Positions 46,622 through 58,675 of a stretch of 64,000 bases of DNA are shown piece by piece; position 1 is the stretch's first letter; every line of letters starts with the position of its first letter. The DNA is from Macrostomum hystrix (lineage: Eukaryota; Platyhelminthes; Macrostomidae), in assembly GCA_950097015.1 (NCBI GenBank), contig CATNEN010000007.1, forward strand, positions 7,422,001-7,486,000. Direction: 5' to 3'. Made by a program: the position numbers and the translations under genes. Under the pieces are notes generated by a model that saw only the letters and a program-made list of their open reading frames with translations, searched no databases and was not told the DNA's origin.

Positions 46622-47203
46622 CACGATTCTAGCGGTCAGTCTAGCTACGATTCTAGCTGCCAGTCTAGCTGCGATTCTAGCGGTCAGTCTAGCTTCGATT
46701 CTAGCGGTCAGTCTAGCTACGATTCTAGCTGCCAGTCTAGCTGCGATTCTAGCTGCCAGTCTAGCGGCGATTCTAGCTGCCAGTCTAGCTGCGATTCTAG
46801 CTGCCAGTCTTGCTGCGATTCTAGCTGCCAGTCTTGCTGCGATTCTAGCTGCCAGTCTTGCTGCGATTCTAGCTGCCAGTCTAGCTGCGATTCTAGCTGC
46901 CAGTCTTGCTGCGATTCTAGCTGCCAGTCTTGCTGCGATTCTAGCTGCCAGTCTAGCTGCGATTATAGCTGCTAGTCTAGCTTCGATTCTAGCTGCCAGT
47001 CTAGCTTCGATTCTAGCTGCTAGTCTAGCTGCGATTCTAGCTGCCAGTCTAGCTTAGATTCTAGCTGCTAGTCTAGCTGCGATTCTAGCTGCCAGTCTTG
47101 CTGCGATTCTAGCTGCTAGTCTAGCTTAGATTCTAGCTGCGATTCTAGCTGCCAATCTAGCTGCGATTCTAGCTTCGACTCCCGCTGCGATTCCAGTTTA
47201 TCG
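46622..47203. repeat. 24-bp GCTAGAATC-core minisatellite 5, inverted
   Basis: About 24 units of GATTCTAGCTGCCAGTCTAG plus CTGC on +. Variants are AGCGGTCAGTC at the left edge and CTTGCTGC. The unit itself is a near-duplication (GATTCTAGCTGC / CAGTCTAGCTGC), suggesting an ancestral 12-bp period. Confidence 0.95.
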
Positions 47204-47627
47204 AAATTATTGAACCGGAGAAAGAGTTAGTCCTGCCATTTTTTCATGTTAGGAACAGAGATGAGTGAAGGTATCGGGCCAAAGTGTGAGAGAGTGCGGG
47301 AAATGAAGCATGATAGAGACACACTTGCCACTTCTATCTGTCTCTGTGGTCTTTCTGCCGAGTCCGCGTTGCATTTTGAGTGGCTGACGCGAAGTGTCCG
47401 CGCCGCAACGAAAGTGTGTGGGCGGAGGGGGAGGCGATGCGGGGGAAGGAAACCGGAGGTCGGCCAGTGGCCGCAGTTTAATCCTCAACAATGGCCCCCC
47501 GACTGCCAATAACTCGCTGTTGAGTTGCTCCGGTTGTTGCAGCGAGAGACTGGAAGCATTTTTTTATCGCCGGAGTGGCTGCTCCGAGGTCTCGGCGAGG
47601 TGCAATTGAGCGCACAGGTGCAACAGC

Positions 47628-50600
47628 ATGGCTCAGGCCCGGGTGAGTCCGCTTTGAGCACGAATTTGGCTCTAACTCAGGGAACTAATTATTGCTTTGG
47701 TTTTCAAGGAACATGCACTATTAGATTATTACATGGCTTTGATTTAGCTTCAGATCCCAAATTAAAGTCCGTTTGATGGGGGACATTGACTCGCTCGGAT
47801 ATGATATGTTCCTTTTCCTGATGCCCTTCCAAAATTAATTTTCCTAGCTCTAAGCTTTGCCTCTCTTTCAGTTTGCCATGACTGTCTTGCATTGTATTGA
47901 CCAAAGCTGTCTGTTCTAGGTGTCTGTCTGTCAATTCTGGGTGTCTGCCTGTCAATTCTGGGTGTCTGTGTGTCAATTCTGGGTGTCTGTCTGTCAATTC
48001 TGGGTGTCTGTCTGTCAATTCTGGGTGTCTGTGTGTCAATTCTGGGTGTCTGTCTGTCAATTCTGGGTGTCTGCCTGTCAATTCTGGGTGTCTGTGTGTC
48101 AATTCTGGGTGTCTGTCTGTCAATTCTGGGTGTCTGTCTGTCAATTCTGGGTGTCTGTGTGTCAATTCTGGGTGTCTGTCTGTCAATTCTGGGTGTCTGC
48201 CTGTCAATTCTGGGTGTCTGCCTGTCAATTCTGGGTGTCTGCCTGTCAATTCTGGGTGTCTGTCTGTCAATTCTGGGTGTCTGCCTGTCAATTCTGGGTT
48301 TCTGTCTGTCAATTCTGGGTTTCTGTCTGTCAATTCTGGGTGTCTGTCTGTCAATTCTGGGTGTCTATGTGTCAATTCTGGGTGTCTGCCTGTCAATTCT
48401 GGGTGTCTGTGTGTCAGTTCTAGTTGTCTGTGTGTCAGTTCTAGTTGTCTGTGTGTCAGTTCTAGTTGTCTGTGTGTCAGTTCTAGTTGTCTGTGTGTCA
48501 GTTCTAGTTGTCTGTGTGTCAGTTCTAGTAGTCTGTCTGTCAGTTCTAGTTATCTGTCTGTCAGTTCTAGTTGTCTGTGTGTCAGTTCTAGTAGTCTGTC
48601 TGTCAGTTCTAGTTATCTGTCTGTCAGTTCTAGTTATCTGTCTGTCAGTTCTAGTTATCTGTCTGTCAGTTCTAGTTATCTGTCTGTCAGTTCTAGTTGT
48701 CTGTGTGTCAGTTCAAGTTGTCTGTGTGTCAGTTCTAGTTGTCTGTGTGTCAGTTCAAGTTGTCTGTGTGTCAGTTCTAGTTGTCTGTGTGTCAGTTCTA
48801 GTAGTCTGTCTGTCAGTTCTAGTTATCTGTCTGTCAGTTCTAGTTATCTGTCTGTCAGTTCTAGTTGTCTGTGTGTCAGTTCAAGTTGTCTGTGTGTCAG
48901 TTCTAGTTGTCTGTCTGTCAGTTCTAGTTGTCTGTGTGTCAGTTCTAGTTGTCTGTGTGTCAGTTCTAGTAGTCTGTCTGTCAGTTCTAGTTATCTGTCT
49001 GTCAGTTCTAGTTATCTGTCTGTCAGTTCTAGTTATCTGTCTGTCAGTTCTAGTTGTCTGTGTGTCAGTTCAAGTTGTCTGTGTGTCAGTTCTAGTTGTC
49101 TGTGTGTCAGTTCTAGTAGTCTGTCTGTCAGTTCTAGTTATCTGTCTGTCAGTTCTAGTTATCTGTCTGTCAGTTCTAGTTGTCTGTGTGTCAGTTCAAG
49201 TTGTCTGTGTGTCAGTTCTAGTTGTCTGTCTGTCAGTTCTAGTTGTCTGTGTGTCAGTTCTAGTTGTCTGTGTGTCAGTTCTAGTTGTCTGTGTGTCAGT
49301 TCAAGTTGTCTGTGTGTCAGTTATAGTTGTCTGTGTGTCAGTTCTAGTAGTCTGTCTGTCAGTTCTAGTTGTCTGTCTGTCAGTTCAAGTTGTCTGTGTG
49401 TCAGTTCTAGTTGTCTGTGTGTCAGTTCTAGTTGTCTGTGTGTCAGTTCTAGTTGTCTGTGTGTCAGTTCTAGTAGTCTGTCTGTCAGTTCTAGTTATCT
49501 GTCTGTCAGTTCTAGTTATCTGTCTGTCAGTTCTAGTTGTCTGTGTGTCAGTTCAAGTTGTCTGTGTGTCAGTTCTAGTTGTCTGTGTGTCAGTTCTAGT
49601 AGTCTGTCTGTCAGTTCTAGTTATCTGTCTGTCAGTTCTAGTTATCTGTCTGTCAGTTCTAGTTGTCTGTGTGTCAGTTCAAGTTGTCTGTGTGTCAGTT
49701 CTAGTTGTCTGTCTGTCAGTTCTAGTTGTCTGTCTGTCAGTTCTAGTTGTCTGTGTGTCAGTTCTAGTTGTCTGTGTGTCAGTTCTAGTTGTCTGTGTGT
49801 CAGTTATAGTTGTCTGTGTGTCAGTTCTAGTAGTCTGTCTGTCAGTTCTAGTTGTCTGTCTGTCAGTTCAAGTTGTCTGTGTGTCAGTTCTAGTTGTCTG
49901 TGTGTCAGTTCTAGTTGTCTGTCTGTCAGTTCTAGTTGTCTGTGTGTTAGTTCTAGTTGTCTGTGTGTCAGTTCTAGTTGTCTGTCTGTCAGTTCTAGTT
50001 GTCTGTGTGTCAGTTCTAGTTGTCTGTGTGTCAGTTCTAGTTGTCTGTCTGTCAGTTCTAGTTGTCTGTGTGTCAGTTCTAGTTGTCTGTGTGTCAGTTC
50101 TAGTTGTCTGTGTGTCAGTTCTAGTTGTCTGTGTGTCAGTTCTAGTTGTCTGTGTGTCAGTTCTAGTTGTCTGTCTGTCAGTTCAAGTTGTCTGTGTGTC
50201 AGTTCTAGTTGTCTGTGTGTCAGTTCTAGTTGTCTGTCTGTCAGTTCTAGTTGTCTGTGTGTCAGTTCTAGTTGTCTGTGTGTCAGTTCTAGTTGTCTGT
50301 CTGTCAGTTCTAGTTGTCTGTGTGTCAGTTCTAGTTGTCTGTGTGTCAGTTCTAGTTGTCTGTCTGTCAGTTGTAGTTGTCTGTCAGTTCTAAAAGTCTA
50401 TGCATTTAGAGTATTTTTAGTTGGCATATAATGTCTAGTTATATAATCAAGTAAATTATTCTTGTAATTGTGCGATAGTGAGTTGAAGTACAGTGAAATA
50501 GTAAAAAATATTGAGATAATCTAATGGCGAACAAGTATGCATCGGTCAGTATGTACGTGGTTGTTGTTCTGACGTATCCAGTACCTGGCTAGCATGTGGG

Positions 50601-51171
50601 CAGGTGGGCATCTGGCGTCATTTTCTACCACACGCGCGCACAACCCACTGGCGTCTTCTGTTGCTGGTTTGTCAAAGTCCCGGTTCAACTGAATCCCCAT
50701 TTTTCACTGCGCAGTGAGTGTGTGTACCGCCCTCTTCCTTCTCCTGGGAGTATTCAGCTTACCGTCAAACGAAGATAAGGAAGAGATTAACATAAAATTA
50801 TCTTGAACTGCTGACTTTCTTTTCTAGCTTTGAAAGGAGCGAGCAAATATGATCGATCTATTCTACTTGTCAGCGCACTGGCAGTAGCATTGGTTGTAAA
50901 TTGCATGTATAATTTGTTATTAATTTGGCCTTTGCAAGCAGGAGCAGCCTCAGCCGGTGCCGCCCGATTGCCGCGTCTGCGGCGGCCGCGTTGGCAATGA
51001 TGGCAGCGACTGCTGTTGCTGCAGCAATGTACCAACCGTGCAGCGGCCAGTTTCGCCTCTAAAGTATCAACAATATCGCCAAATGATGGTTAAATTGCAG
51101 CAGCAGCAACTGCAGTACAAACCAGGTCGTTTCGCCGGCGTTCACTCTTTCGCGGCTTCTGTATCTAACAG
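47628..51171 (+). CDS. Weak two-exon gene model with Cys-rich exon
   Basis: A possible first coding exon, ATG GCT CAG GCC CGG (47628-47642), ends at a strong donor GTGAGT. A possible second exon starts after TTGCAAGCAG at 50942, in the same phase, and reads EQPQPVPPDCRVCGG then RVGNDGSDCCCCSNVPTV and a Gln-rich stretch (MMVKLQQQQLQYKPGRF). It ends at CAG|GTGACA (51171) or at the TGA just beyond. GC-rich codons and the CxxC ... CCCC cluster make it look coding, but I recognise no family. Nuclear-receptor fingers start with CRVCG, but the rest of that finger is absent here. The 3.3-kb intron would contain the large 21-bp minisatellite. The model rests on splice signals and composition only. Confidence 0.3.
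47916..50395. repeat. 21-bp minisatellite, two-part
   Basis: About 118 units. Units up to about 48413 read TGTCTGTCTGTCAATTCTGG plus G; after one junction all units read TGTCTGTGTGTCAGTTCTAG plus T. The second part has recurring blocks marked by GTAGTCTGTCTGTCAG followed by GTTATCTGTC units, then a TTCAAGTTG unit. The 844- and 807-codon open frames on + (SSSCLCV-type and VLVVCVS-type) are by-products of a period divisible by three. Confidence 0.97.
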
Positions 51172-51213
51172 GTGACAATTGAAAAGTTTTAGAGAATATT
51201 CAAAATTGTGGCA

Positions 51214-51589
51214 GCTCAGGTGTGTGGGGTAGCTCAGGTGTGGGGTAGCTCAGGTGTTGGGTAGCTCAGGTGTGGGGTAGCTCAGGTGTTGGGTAGCTCA
51301 GGTGTGGGATAGCTCAGGTGTGGGGTAGCTCAGGTGTGGGGTAGCTCAGGTGTTGGGTAGCTCAGGTGTTGGGTAGCTCAGGTGTTGGGTAGCTCAGGTG
51401 TTGGGTAGCTCAGTTGCGGGGTAGCTCAGGTGTTGGGTAGCTCAGTTGCGGGGTAGCTCAGGTGTGTGGGGTAGCTCAGGTTTGGGGTAGCTCAGGTGTG
51501 GGGTAGCTCAGGTTTGGGGTAGCTCAGGTTTGGGGTAGCTCAGTTGCGGGGTAGCTCAGGTGTTGGGTAGCTCAGGTGCGGGGTAGCCG
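51214..51589. repeat. 16-bp minisatellite
   Basis: About 23 units of GGGTAGCTCAGGTGTT with variants GTGGG, GTTTGG and CAGTTGCGG. GTAGCTCAGG resembles a tRNA A box in each unit, but there is no B box, so no tRNA is claimed. Confidence 0.94.
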
Positions 51590-51974
51590 GGAGATAAATA
51601 GAGCCATAAATGAATAAGCACTGACCCACCAACCATGCTAGTTCTCTGTACCTTTTGCCCAACCCTGTGTGTCACCGTTGGCGCTTGAATAATAAATTCC
51701 TACTGCAAATTTCACTCCGACAGATAAACAGCCTAACACACTGAGATGAGGCAATGGAAATGAGCACATTATTAGGGTTGAAGAAAAACTCTACTTTAGT
51801 GCAGGGGTACCGTGGATGTACTTTCTTAACGGGCCTTAGTCAAACTGTTGACACCTGTTGACACCTGAGGAGAATTATCCCCAAAATAGGCATCCCCTCC
51901 AAGTAGCTGCTACCTATTGCCCGCGAGGCCTGAACCAATCATCCCCTTAAAAAAGAAAAGTTAACATATTTTAT

Positions 51975-52360
51975 CCAATAATAAAATAATAATAATAATA
52001 ATACGAAGTAATTGCAGGAGGGCTGCGGGCAATGGCGCATCATTTGGTGACACTAGACCCGCAGCCAGCGAGGAGGCAATTCTGCCCATTTCGCTGACTC
52101 CTGAGCACACACGCACACAGATACTGTACGCAGGCACACGCTCACACAGGTGTGTACATCTGCCCTGACTTTCTCGTCGTCAGGCAGTGTACACTTTCAT
52201 TGTGCCTTGGAGGTTGGCCCTCAAGGGCGCAAATTGCACGACAAGCCCCCAAGCCTTCTCTCTGCGACTGCGCTCCAAAGAATGTGGCCTCGCCGTGGAA
52301 TCGAACTTAAGGCCGTGGTGCGAGTGGCAAACGCGTTAACCGCTCTGCCACCGACCCCCC
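51975..52360 (-). mobile_element. tRNA-derived SINE, copy 2 (most complete)
   Basis: On - the head reads GTCGGTGGCAGAGCGGTTAA (A box), followed by CCTTAAGTTCGATTCC (B box), resembling class II tRNAs (Leu/Ser). The body shared with copy 1 follows and includes GTGTACACTGCCTGACG and GCAGATGTACACACCTG. The 3' end is CCCGCAGCCCTCCTGCAATT, then a (TAT)n tail seen on + as the AATAATAAT run at 51978-52002. The simple-repeat tail and promoter boxes fit an end-to-end SINE of about 385 bp. Confidence 0.8.
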
Positions 52361-53555
52361 TAATTTATACAAAGCAAATGTTCAATTAAAACGTTTTAAA
52401 ATACGAACTCCACAGCCACACCCACGCGTCGAAAAGCCGACATTTGAGCAATTCTCTCACTCAGCCTCTGGCCAACGCGCGGAGATCAGCATCATCCCCG
52501 CTGTGTCCTCCCCAATAAGCAGTCTCTGAGACCGTTGTCCCCGAGACCAGTGGCAGCCGTGACAGTTTTGGCCTGTCCGTTGCAACAGACTGAAAATATT
52601 TCTCTCCGCAGCCACTTGTCCCGCCTCCTGTCTGGGTTAGCGCGAGATGAATTGCACCAGATCCCATAGATGAGCCTTTCCCCCTAATGCAAATTGAGAC
52701 CACTGAGCTCAGAGTGGCTGCTTAGCCAGCTGGGGGATATGGGCTGCCGTGAAGTGCAGCCCTGATGGTCCGCCTAACGATGATTTCCCCTTCTTGAGCA
52801 GTGCGAGTATTAATGTGCGCGCGCGCGTGTGTTCTCAATTCCCCGACTCTGAGCTGTTATTCTTCCCATACCAAAGTTGGCCTTATTTTTGCGGTCCCTA
52901 TCAGGCCGGATGGCACTATACAGACATTCTCAGACGTGATCATACTTTCTCATTTGCTAACTTTCACACAAAAGCAGAGCAGAGGGTTTTGGGGTAGTAA
53001 ATGGAGAGCAGGCCAGTGGGTGGGGCTGACCACTCAGTCTCGCCATTGTTTGGGCAGCACTGCGTCATCATTTAGCTCCGCTTTCACTATTCCTCTTCAT
53101 TGCCACTGACTGTCAGGCGCTCAACTGATTCTCCCCCTTTCAGACACTCGGCCCTCTTCTGCTCCCCTCGTAATCTCCTAGTTTTATCCCTTCGCAGCAA
53201 CTCCAGAAGCATTAGCTGCCAAATCCCAGCGGCTTTGTCCCCAGCCCCCACCGGATCCCACGGCTGGCATTCCCTGCTGGCTATCCGAGAATCTCGGCAA
53301 AGAATTTCTCTGACTAAAAATAGTCTGGGGATTAGATTAGGCTGAGTGGGGAAGTTTGTTTTAACTCAGGTTAGCAGCTGCATCACCTGGTCTGGGACAC
53401 TCGATAGTTTGCGAGCCGCTGACTGAAGTGTAAATTGCGCGAGTGACTTACAGAAAACTCGCTGGAAGTTTATGAGTTCCGTGAGGCAAATGTAAGGCAC
53501 AACACCTATTCCAGACTGGCTAACACACTAGCCAGAAAATATTTGCCCAAGATAA
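52361..53555. other. Unique interval
   Basis: GC-moderate DNA with several short open frames on both strands. None is recognisable and no convincing splice-flanked exon was seen. Confidence 0.35.
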
Positions 53556-54680
53556 TCACAAGAATCATACACAACAGTAGCGGTAGAAAGATTCGTAGAC
53601 GTAGCAAGAATCGTAGCCGTAGCTAGAGTCGTAGCCGAAGCTAGGATCGTAGCCGTAGCTAAAATCATAGATGTTGTTAGAATCGTAGCCATACTAGCTA
53701 GAATCGTAGCCATATCTGAAATCGTAGTGGTAGCTAGAATCGTAGCCGTAGATAGAATCGTAGCCGTAGATAGAATCGTAGCCGTAGATAGAATCGTAGC
53801 CGTAGATAGAATCGTAACCGTAGATAGAATCGTAGCCGTAGATAGAATCGTAGCCGTAGATAGAATCGTAGCCGTAGCTAGAATCGTAGCCTTAGCTGGA
53901 ATCGTTGATGCTATTAAAATCGGAGCCGTAGCTTGAATCGCAGATATTGCCAGAATCCTACGAGCTAGATATTGCTAGAATCCTAGATATTGCTAGAATC
54001 CTAGATATTGCTAGAATCCTAGATATTGCTAGAATCCTAGATATTGCTAGAATCGTAGATATTGCTAGAATCCTAGATATTGCTAGAATCCTAGATATTG
54101 CTAGAATCCTAGATATTGCTAGAATCGAAGATATTGCTAGAATCCTAGATATTGCTAGAATCCTAGATATTGCTAGAATCCTAGATATTGCTAGAATCCT
54201 AGATATTGCTAGAATCGTAGATATTGCTAGAATCCTAGATATTGCTAGAATCCTAGATATTGCTAGAATCCTAGATATTGCTAGAATCGAAGATATTGCT
54301 AGAATCCTAGATATTGCTAGAATCCTAGATATTGCTAGAGTCCTAGATATTGCTAGAATCCTAGATATTGCCTGAATCCTAGAGATATTGCTAGAATCCT
54401 AGATATTGCCTGAATCCTAGAGATATTGCTAGAATCCTAGATATTGCTAGAATCCTAGAGATATTGCTAGAATCCTAGATATTGCTAGAATCTTAGATAT
54501 TGCTATAATCCTAGATATTGCTAAAATCCTAGATATTGCTAGAATCTTAGATATTGCTAGAATCCTAGATATTGCTAGAATCTTAGATATTGCTAGAATC
54601 CTAGATATTGCTAAAATCCCAGATATTGCTAGAATCTTAGATATTGCTAGAATCCTAGATATTGCTAGAATCCTAGCCGC
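53556..54680. repeat. 18-bp AGAATC minisatellite, two-part
   Basis: The left part (to about 53945) has units GTAGCCGTAGATAGAATC; the right part has ATTGCTAGAATCCTAGAT. Both carry AGAATC, and the right one contains the full GCTAGAATC core of the 24-bp family. Inserted GAG in CTAGAGATATT appears only near 54380-54470. Short right-part blocks with CGAAGATATTGC recur at about 54125 and 54287. Confidence 0.95.
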
Positions 54681-54874
54681 ATGAAGATTCGCCCACTTCG
54701 CAACGCCCTGTATTTCAGGCTGTTTCGCCAGCGGCCTGCGCTGAGCCCTGGTAGCTATCTGCCCGGCCTGCCAGCTAACAGCAGATCCGACGCGCCTGTA
54801 AGTTGTGCCTGGCACACTACAAATAATTAGGTTCTTAAATCTGTTTCTCGTAGGGGTTGAACTAATGGTGATTC

Positions 54875-54910
54875 GGATTCGAACTCATGACCTTATGAGT
54901 GCATTTGAAA
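54875..54910 (-). mobile_element. tRNA/SINE-like fragment
   Basis: On - the sequence GCACTCATAAGGTCATGAGT then TCGAATCC resembles an anticodon arm with CTCATAA followed by a B box (GAGTTCGAATCC). There is no acceptor-stem pairing and no A box, so it is at most a remnant. Confidence 0.3.
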
Positions 54911-55667
54911 GTTTGTTTCTAAGAAAAAAAATTTCCGAGCTGCAGTCGGGTTCTGGGGCTAAGTGTGTTTGAGACACTGAAGGCAGGTATCGGAGATAAG
55001 CGGTGCTCAACTACTTCAAATATTGGCGCCACCCGCGCCGCGGCAGCCACCGGCTGTGTTATTTCTTTTTTTTCTCTCTTCATTTCTGTTTGGCCAAGGT
55101 CGGCCGGAGACGATGCCGCTTAAAAAATGCTCCTCCGCTTCTTGTCCCCACCTGCCTACCGCAGCCAACCCCCCCTGGACCAGTCTGTTGATTGTGGATC
55201 AATAATTCATTACTGAACTGATACTGCAGTAGCGGCCCGGTGGCTTTCTCATGCGGCTCTCACATTTTCACTTTCTAGTGCGTCTCGTGCATACTTTTTC
55301 ATCCCGAACCGGCTCTGGCACCATTCGATCGCCTCGTCTGTTTCTCTCCATTTTAGTTTGCACTTTTGAAATATTTTATTTATTTATTTCCCACATCACT
55401 AAATTGAATATTATTTTCAGTCTAGATAGAAAATGAGCACTTGAGTTCTTAAGAGTCTGAATAAGACGAGGCTGATATCAGACCCAAATTGTGCGATACA
55501 ATTTCAACGCCATAGCTCACCCGTGTCCTATATAGACAAAAATCCTCTAACTAGTGCAGCTTGCCATCCCAGACAGTCGACTCGCTTGGTCAACAGTACT
55601 CATTCGACAAAATTCGTTAAATTTTATTAGTTTTAAAAAGGCACCAAACCGCAACATCAAAGCTCTG
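54911..55667. other. Unique interval
   Basis: No recognised exon or array. Confidence 0.35.
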
Positions 55668-55853
55668 ACAGTCAACTCACTCCCGACAGCCACCTCACTC
55701 CCGACAGCCACCTCACTCCCGACAGCCACCTCACTCCCGACAGCCACCTCACTCCCGACAGCCACCTCACTCCCGACAGCCACCTCACTCCCGACAGCAA
55801 CCTCACTCCCGACAGCCACCTCACTCCCGACAGCCACCTTACTCCCTAAACCT
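55668..55853. repeat. 18-bp minisatellite
   Basis: About ten units of CACCTCACTCCCGACAGC, nearly uniform, apart from one AACC for CACC, one CACCTTACTC and diverged edges. Confidence 0.93.
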
Positions 55854-56452
55854 ACCCAGATACAAATTCGGTCCTGAAGCCATAATCTTGCCCAACTCAC
55901 TTCCAATTTCAACTCAATAATCTTGACTTTTGTTCTCGGCTCATTTAACTCTTTTCACAAAGGTCAATTGGGGGCTGATTCACCCGAATCACCCGATAGC
56001 ATTTTTGAAAAAAGTACATTTCGCCACCACATGCTGCTTGAATCCTCAGAACCTCAGAGTAGACCGCTGGCCAGCAGACAGAAGGAAGAAAAAAGTCACA
56101 TGCGAACACGATTAATCAATTTGTGATCGTGGATTTATGATAAACGCCGGCTGCCATTTTTCTCTTTGCCCCTCTTAACTGGCTTCCAATATTTGCTGTA
56201 TCCGGGCGCTTGAGCCTAGTGGCTCCTTCTCGCCATCTCCTATCGCTTCCTGCTTCTCCGCGGCCCGCCACTTCTCTTCACATCGCTAACCCTTCTCTCT
56301 CTCTGTGTCACACACACGCTAATACACGGCCCTAATCTTACCAGCCAAAGCAAATCGGTCATTTGCACTTTGAGCGATTTTTTGACGGGACTATAACAAA
56401 GTGTGGAAAATAAAGCAGTGGGAATGAAGCCAGAGAGTCATTACTCATTGAA

Positions 56453-56497
56453 GGGATTTGAACGAGCAGGCTTGCAATGTGATAAGCGTGCTGATTT
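56453..56497 (-). mobile_element. tRNA/SINE-like fragment
   Basis: On - the sequence AGCACGCTTATCACATTGCA then AGCCTGCTCGTTCAAATCCC resembles the anticodon arm and B box (CGTTCAAATCCC) of tRNA-derived SINE heads. No body related to the other SINE copies was found. Confidence 0.35.
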
Positions 56498-56662
56498 GTT
56501 TCAGCCAATATTTAGGTTTTTATAATAGTTTAAGCATAGCATGATTCCAAATCGCTGTTCTGAGTCTCTATGTAATACCGCTGTTTGCCGATGCGCAAAG
56601 GCACTGTCACCTACAGACAGTGTTTGGAGGCACGACAGCAGATAAATAAATTCATAAACCTG

Positions 56663-57125
56663 AATCCCAACAACCACCTCACTCCCGACAACCACCTCAA
56701 TCCCGACAACCACCTCAATCCCGACAACCACTTCACTACCGACAACCACCTCACTCCCGACAACCACCTCACTCCCGACAACCACCTCAATCCCGACAAC
56801 CACTTCACTACCGACAATCACCTCACTCCCGACAACCACCTCACTCCCGACAACCACCTCAATCCCGACAACCACCTCAATCCCGACAACCACTTCACTA
56901 CCGACAACCACCTCACTCCCGACAACCACCTCACTCCCGACAACCACCTCAATCCCGACAACCACTTCACTACCGACAATCACCTCACTCCCGACAACCA
57001 CCTCACTCCCGACAACCACCTCACTCCCAACAACCACTTCACTCCTGACAACCACTTCACTACCGACAACCACCTCACTCCCGACAACTACCCCATTCTC
57101 GACAATTACCTCACTCCCGACAGCT
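56663..57125. repeat. 18-bp minisatellite related to that at 55.7 kb
   Basis: About 26 units of CACCTCACTCCCGACAAC. Unit classes (CTCACTCCC, CTCAATCCC, TTCACTACC) recur in a fixed order, giving blocks of about 110-130 bp that are repeated three times. It differs from the 55.7-kb unit by one base. Confidence 0.95.
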
Positions 57126-57647
57126 GCCTATCTCGCTACACCCACTCCCACCAAAGGCACAACCTTACCAACCTCCCTTTCTACACCAGCGTCAATCCCA
57201 AAAGCCTACTACACTACTCCTAAAATTATTTTTTGTTCTGAACACGAAATCTCCCCCGAAATCGCACTTTGTAATAGGAAAAGCCAAGCGGATAAAGATT
57301 CGCCGAAATTAAAATTAACAAATAGAGTAAACACAGGCGGGAATTTCAGAAATTTCGATGCAGCTATACATTTGCAACACGCCGCTACCTCCTCGATATC
57401 GAATTCTCTTCGCATCAGCGCGGTGTTAAATTACCCACAGCTCGGCAACTGGCGAAGACCCAGTTTTAGGAGGAGCCCGACCCCAACGACACCTTCATCT
57501 GTCTCATCGCCTCGCTCTACTTATTTCTGCCACAAGCCTTTTTATTGGTTAATCTAATTCATCTCCGTCTGTTTCTTTGCGCAGAAATATCCAAAATCTT
57601 GGACAGAAAAGCTAGAATAGTCACTTATCTACTCATGCCATTGACTT
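57126..57647. other. Unique interval
   Basis: No recognised exon or array. Confidence 0.35.
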
Positions 57648-58146
<499 letters not shown>

Positions 58147-58556
58147 AAACTGCTTGCCTAAGATCATTTCTGATATAATCTAATTTATCTCGCGGATCGC
58201 AGCTAACTGCTAATGCTAATCTGTGTCTCCACGCCCTTCAGTCATCGAATTTGACCCCAGCCTCAGAGGCAGCCGCCCTCTCCCAGCTCAGAATCTGATT
58301 CTATCCCCTACTAAAACCAAATCCTCACTAGCGGGGCTAAATCCGAAGGCAGCTGTGTTTCCTGCCGCCTGCATACCTCCAGATCCTTCATAAGATTGAC
58401 CGCTTTCTCAGACTCAGACTCTCACAACTCATCTTAGCTGGATTCGCACAAGAGTATTCAGAAATTCCTCGCTATATATGAGTACGGTAATCTCAATTCA
58501 GCCATCACTTTAGTAGGAAGTTTGTTTTTAATTATGAACTTTTACTTCGTGAGCAT
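58147..58556. other. Unique interval
   Basis: No recognised exon or array. Confidence 0.35.
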
Positions 58557-58613
58557 TATCGAGACATTTACTCCATGGGCTGAACCTCAGCCGATGGAGT
58601 AAATGTCTCGATA
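58557..58613. repeat. 57-bp near-perfect hairpin
   Basis: The first 20 bases TATCGAGACATTTACTCCAT pair with the last 20 (ATGGAGTAAATGTCTCGATA). Inside, after one G-G mismatch, GGCTGA pairs with TCAGCC around the loop ACC. That makes arms of 27 bp with 26 pairs. Confidence 0.95.
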
Positions 58614-58632
58614 CACTCATCTAATACACTCA

Positions 58633-58663
58633 TGGCTTAGATGACCTACACTCATCTAAGCCA
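58633..58663. repeat. Second hairpin, 12-bp arms
   Basis: TGGCTTAGATGA pairs perfectly with TCATCTAAGCCA around the 7-base loop CCTACAC, 20 bp downstream of the larger hairpin. GATGACCT (58640-58647) could alternatively pair with AGGTCATC (58663-58670). Confidence 0.85.
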
Positions 58664-58675
58664 GGTCATCAGTAA

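Noticed and set aside
47897..50431. 844-codon and 807-codon open frames (Ser/Cys/Val-rich repeats)
   Set aside because: They coincide exactly with the 21-bp array; a period divisible by three without stops keeps two frames open. No splice, start or composition signal supports a protein.
50942..51171. Nuclear-receptor DNA-binding domain suggested by CRVCGG
   Set aside because: The second half of the first finger (HYG...CEGCK) and the second finger are absent.
51214..51589. Clustered tRNA genes suggested by GTAGCTCAGG
   Set aside because: Only the A-box-like word is repeated every 16 bp; there is no B box or cloverleaf.
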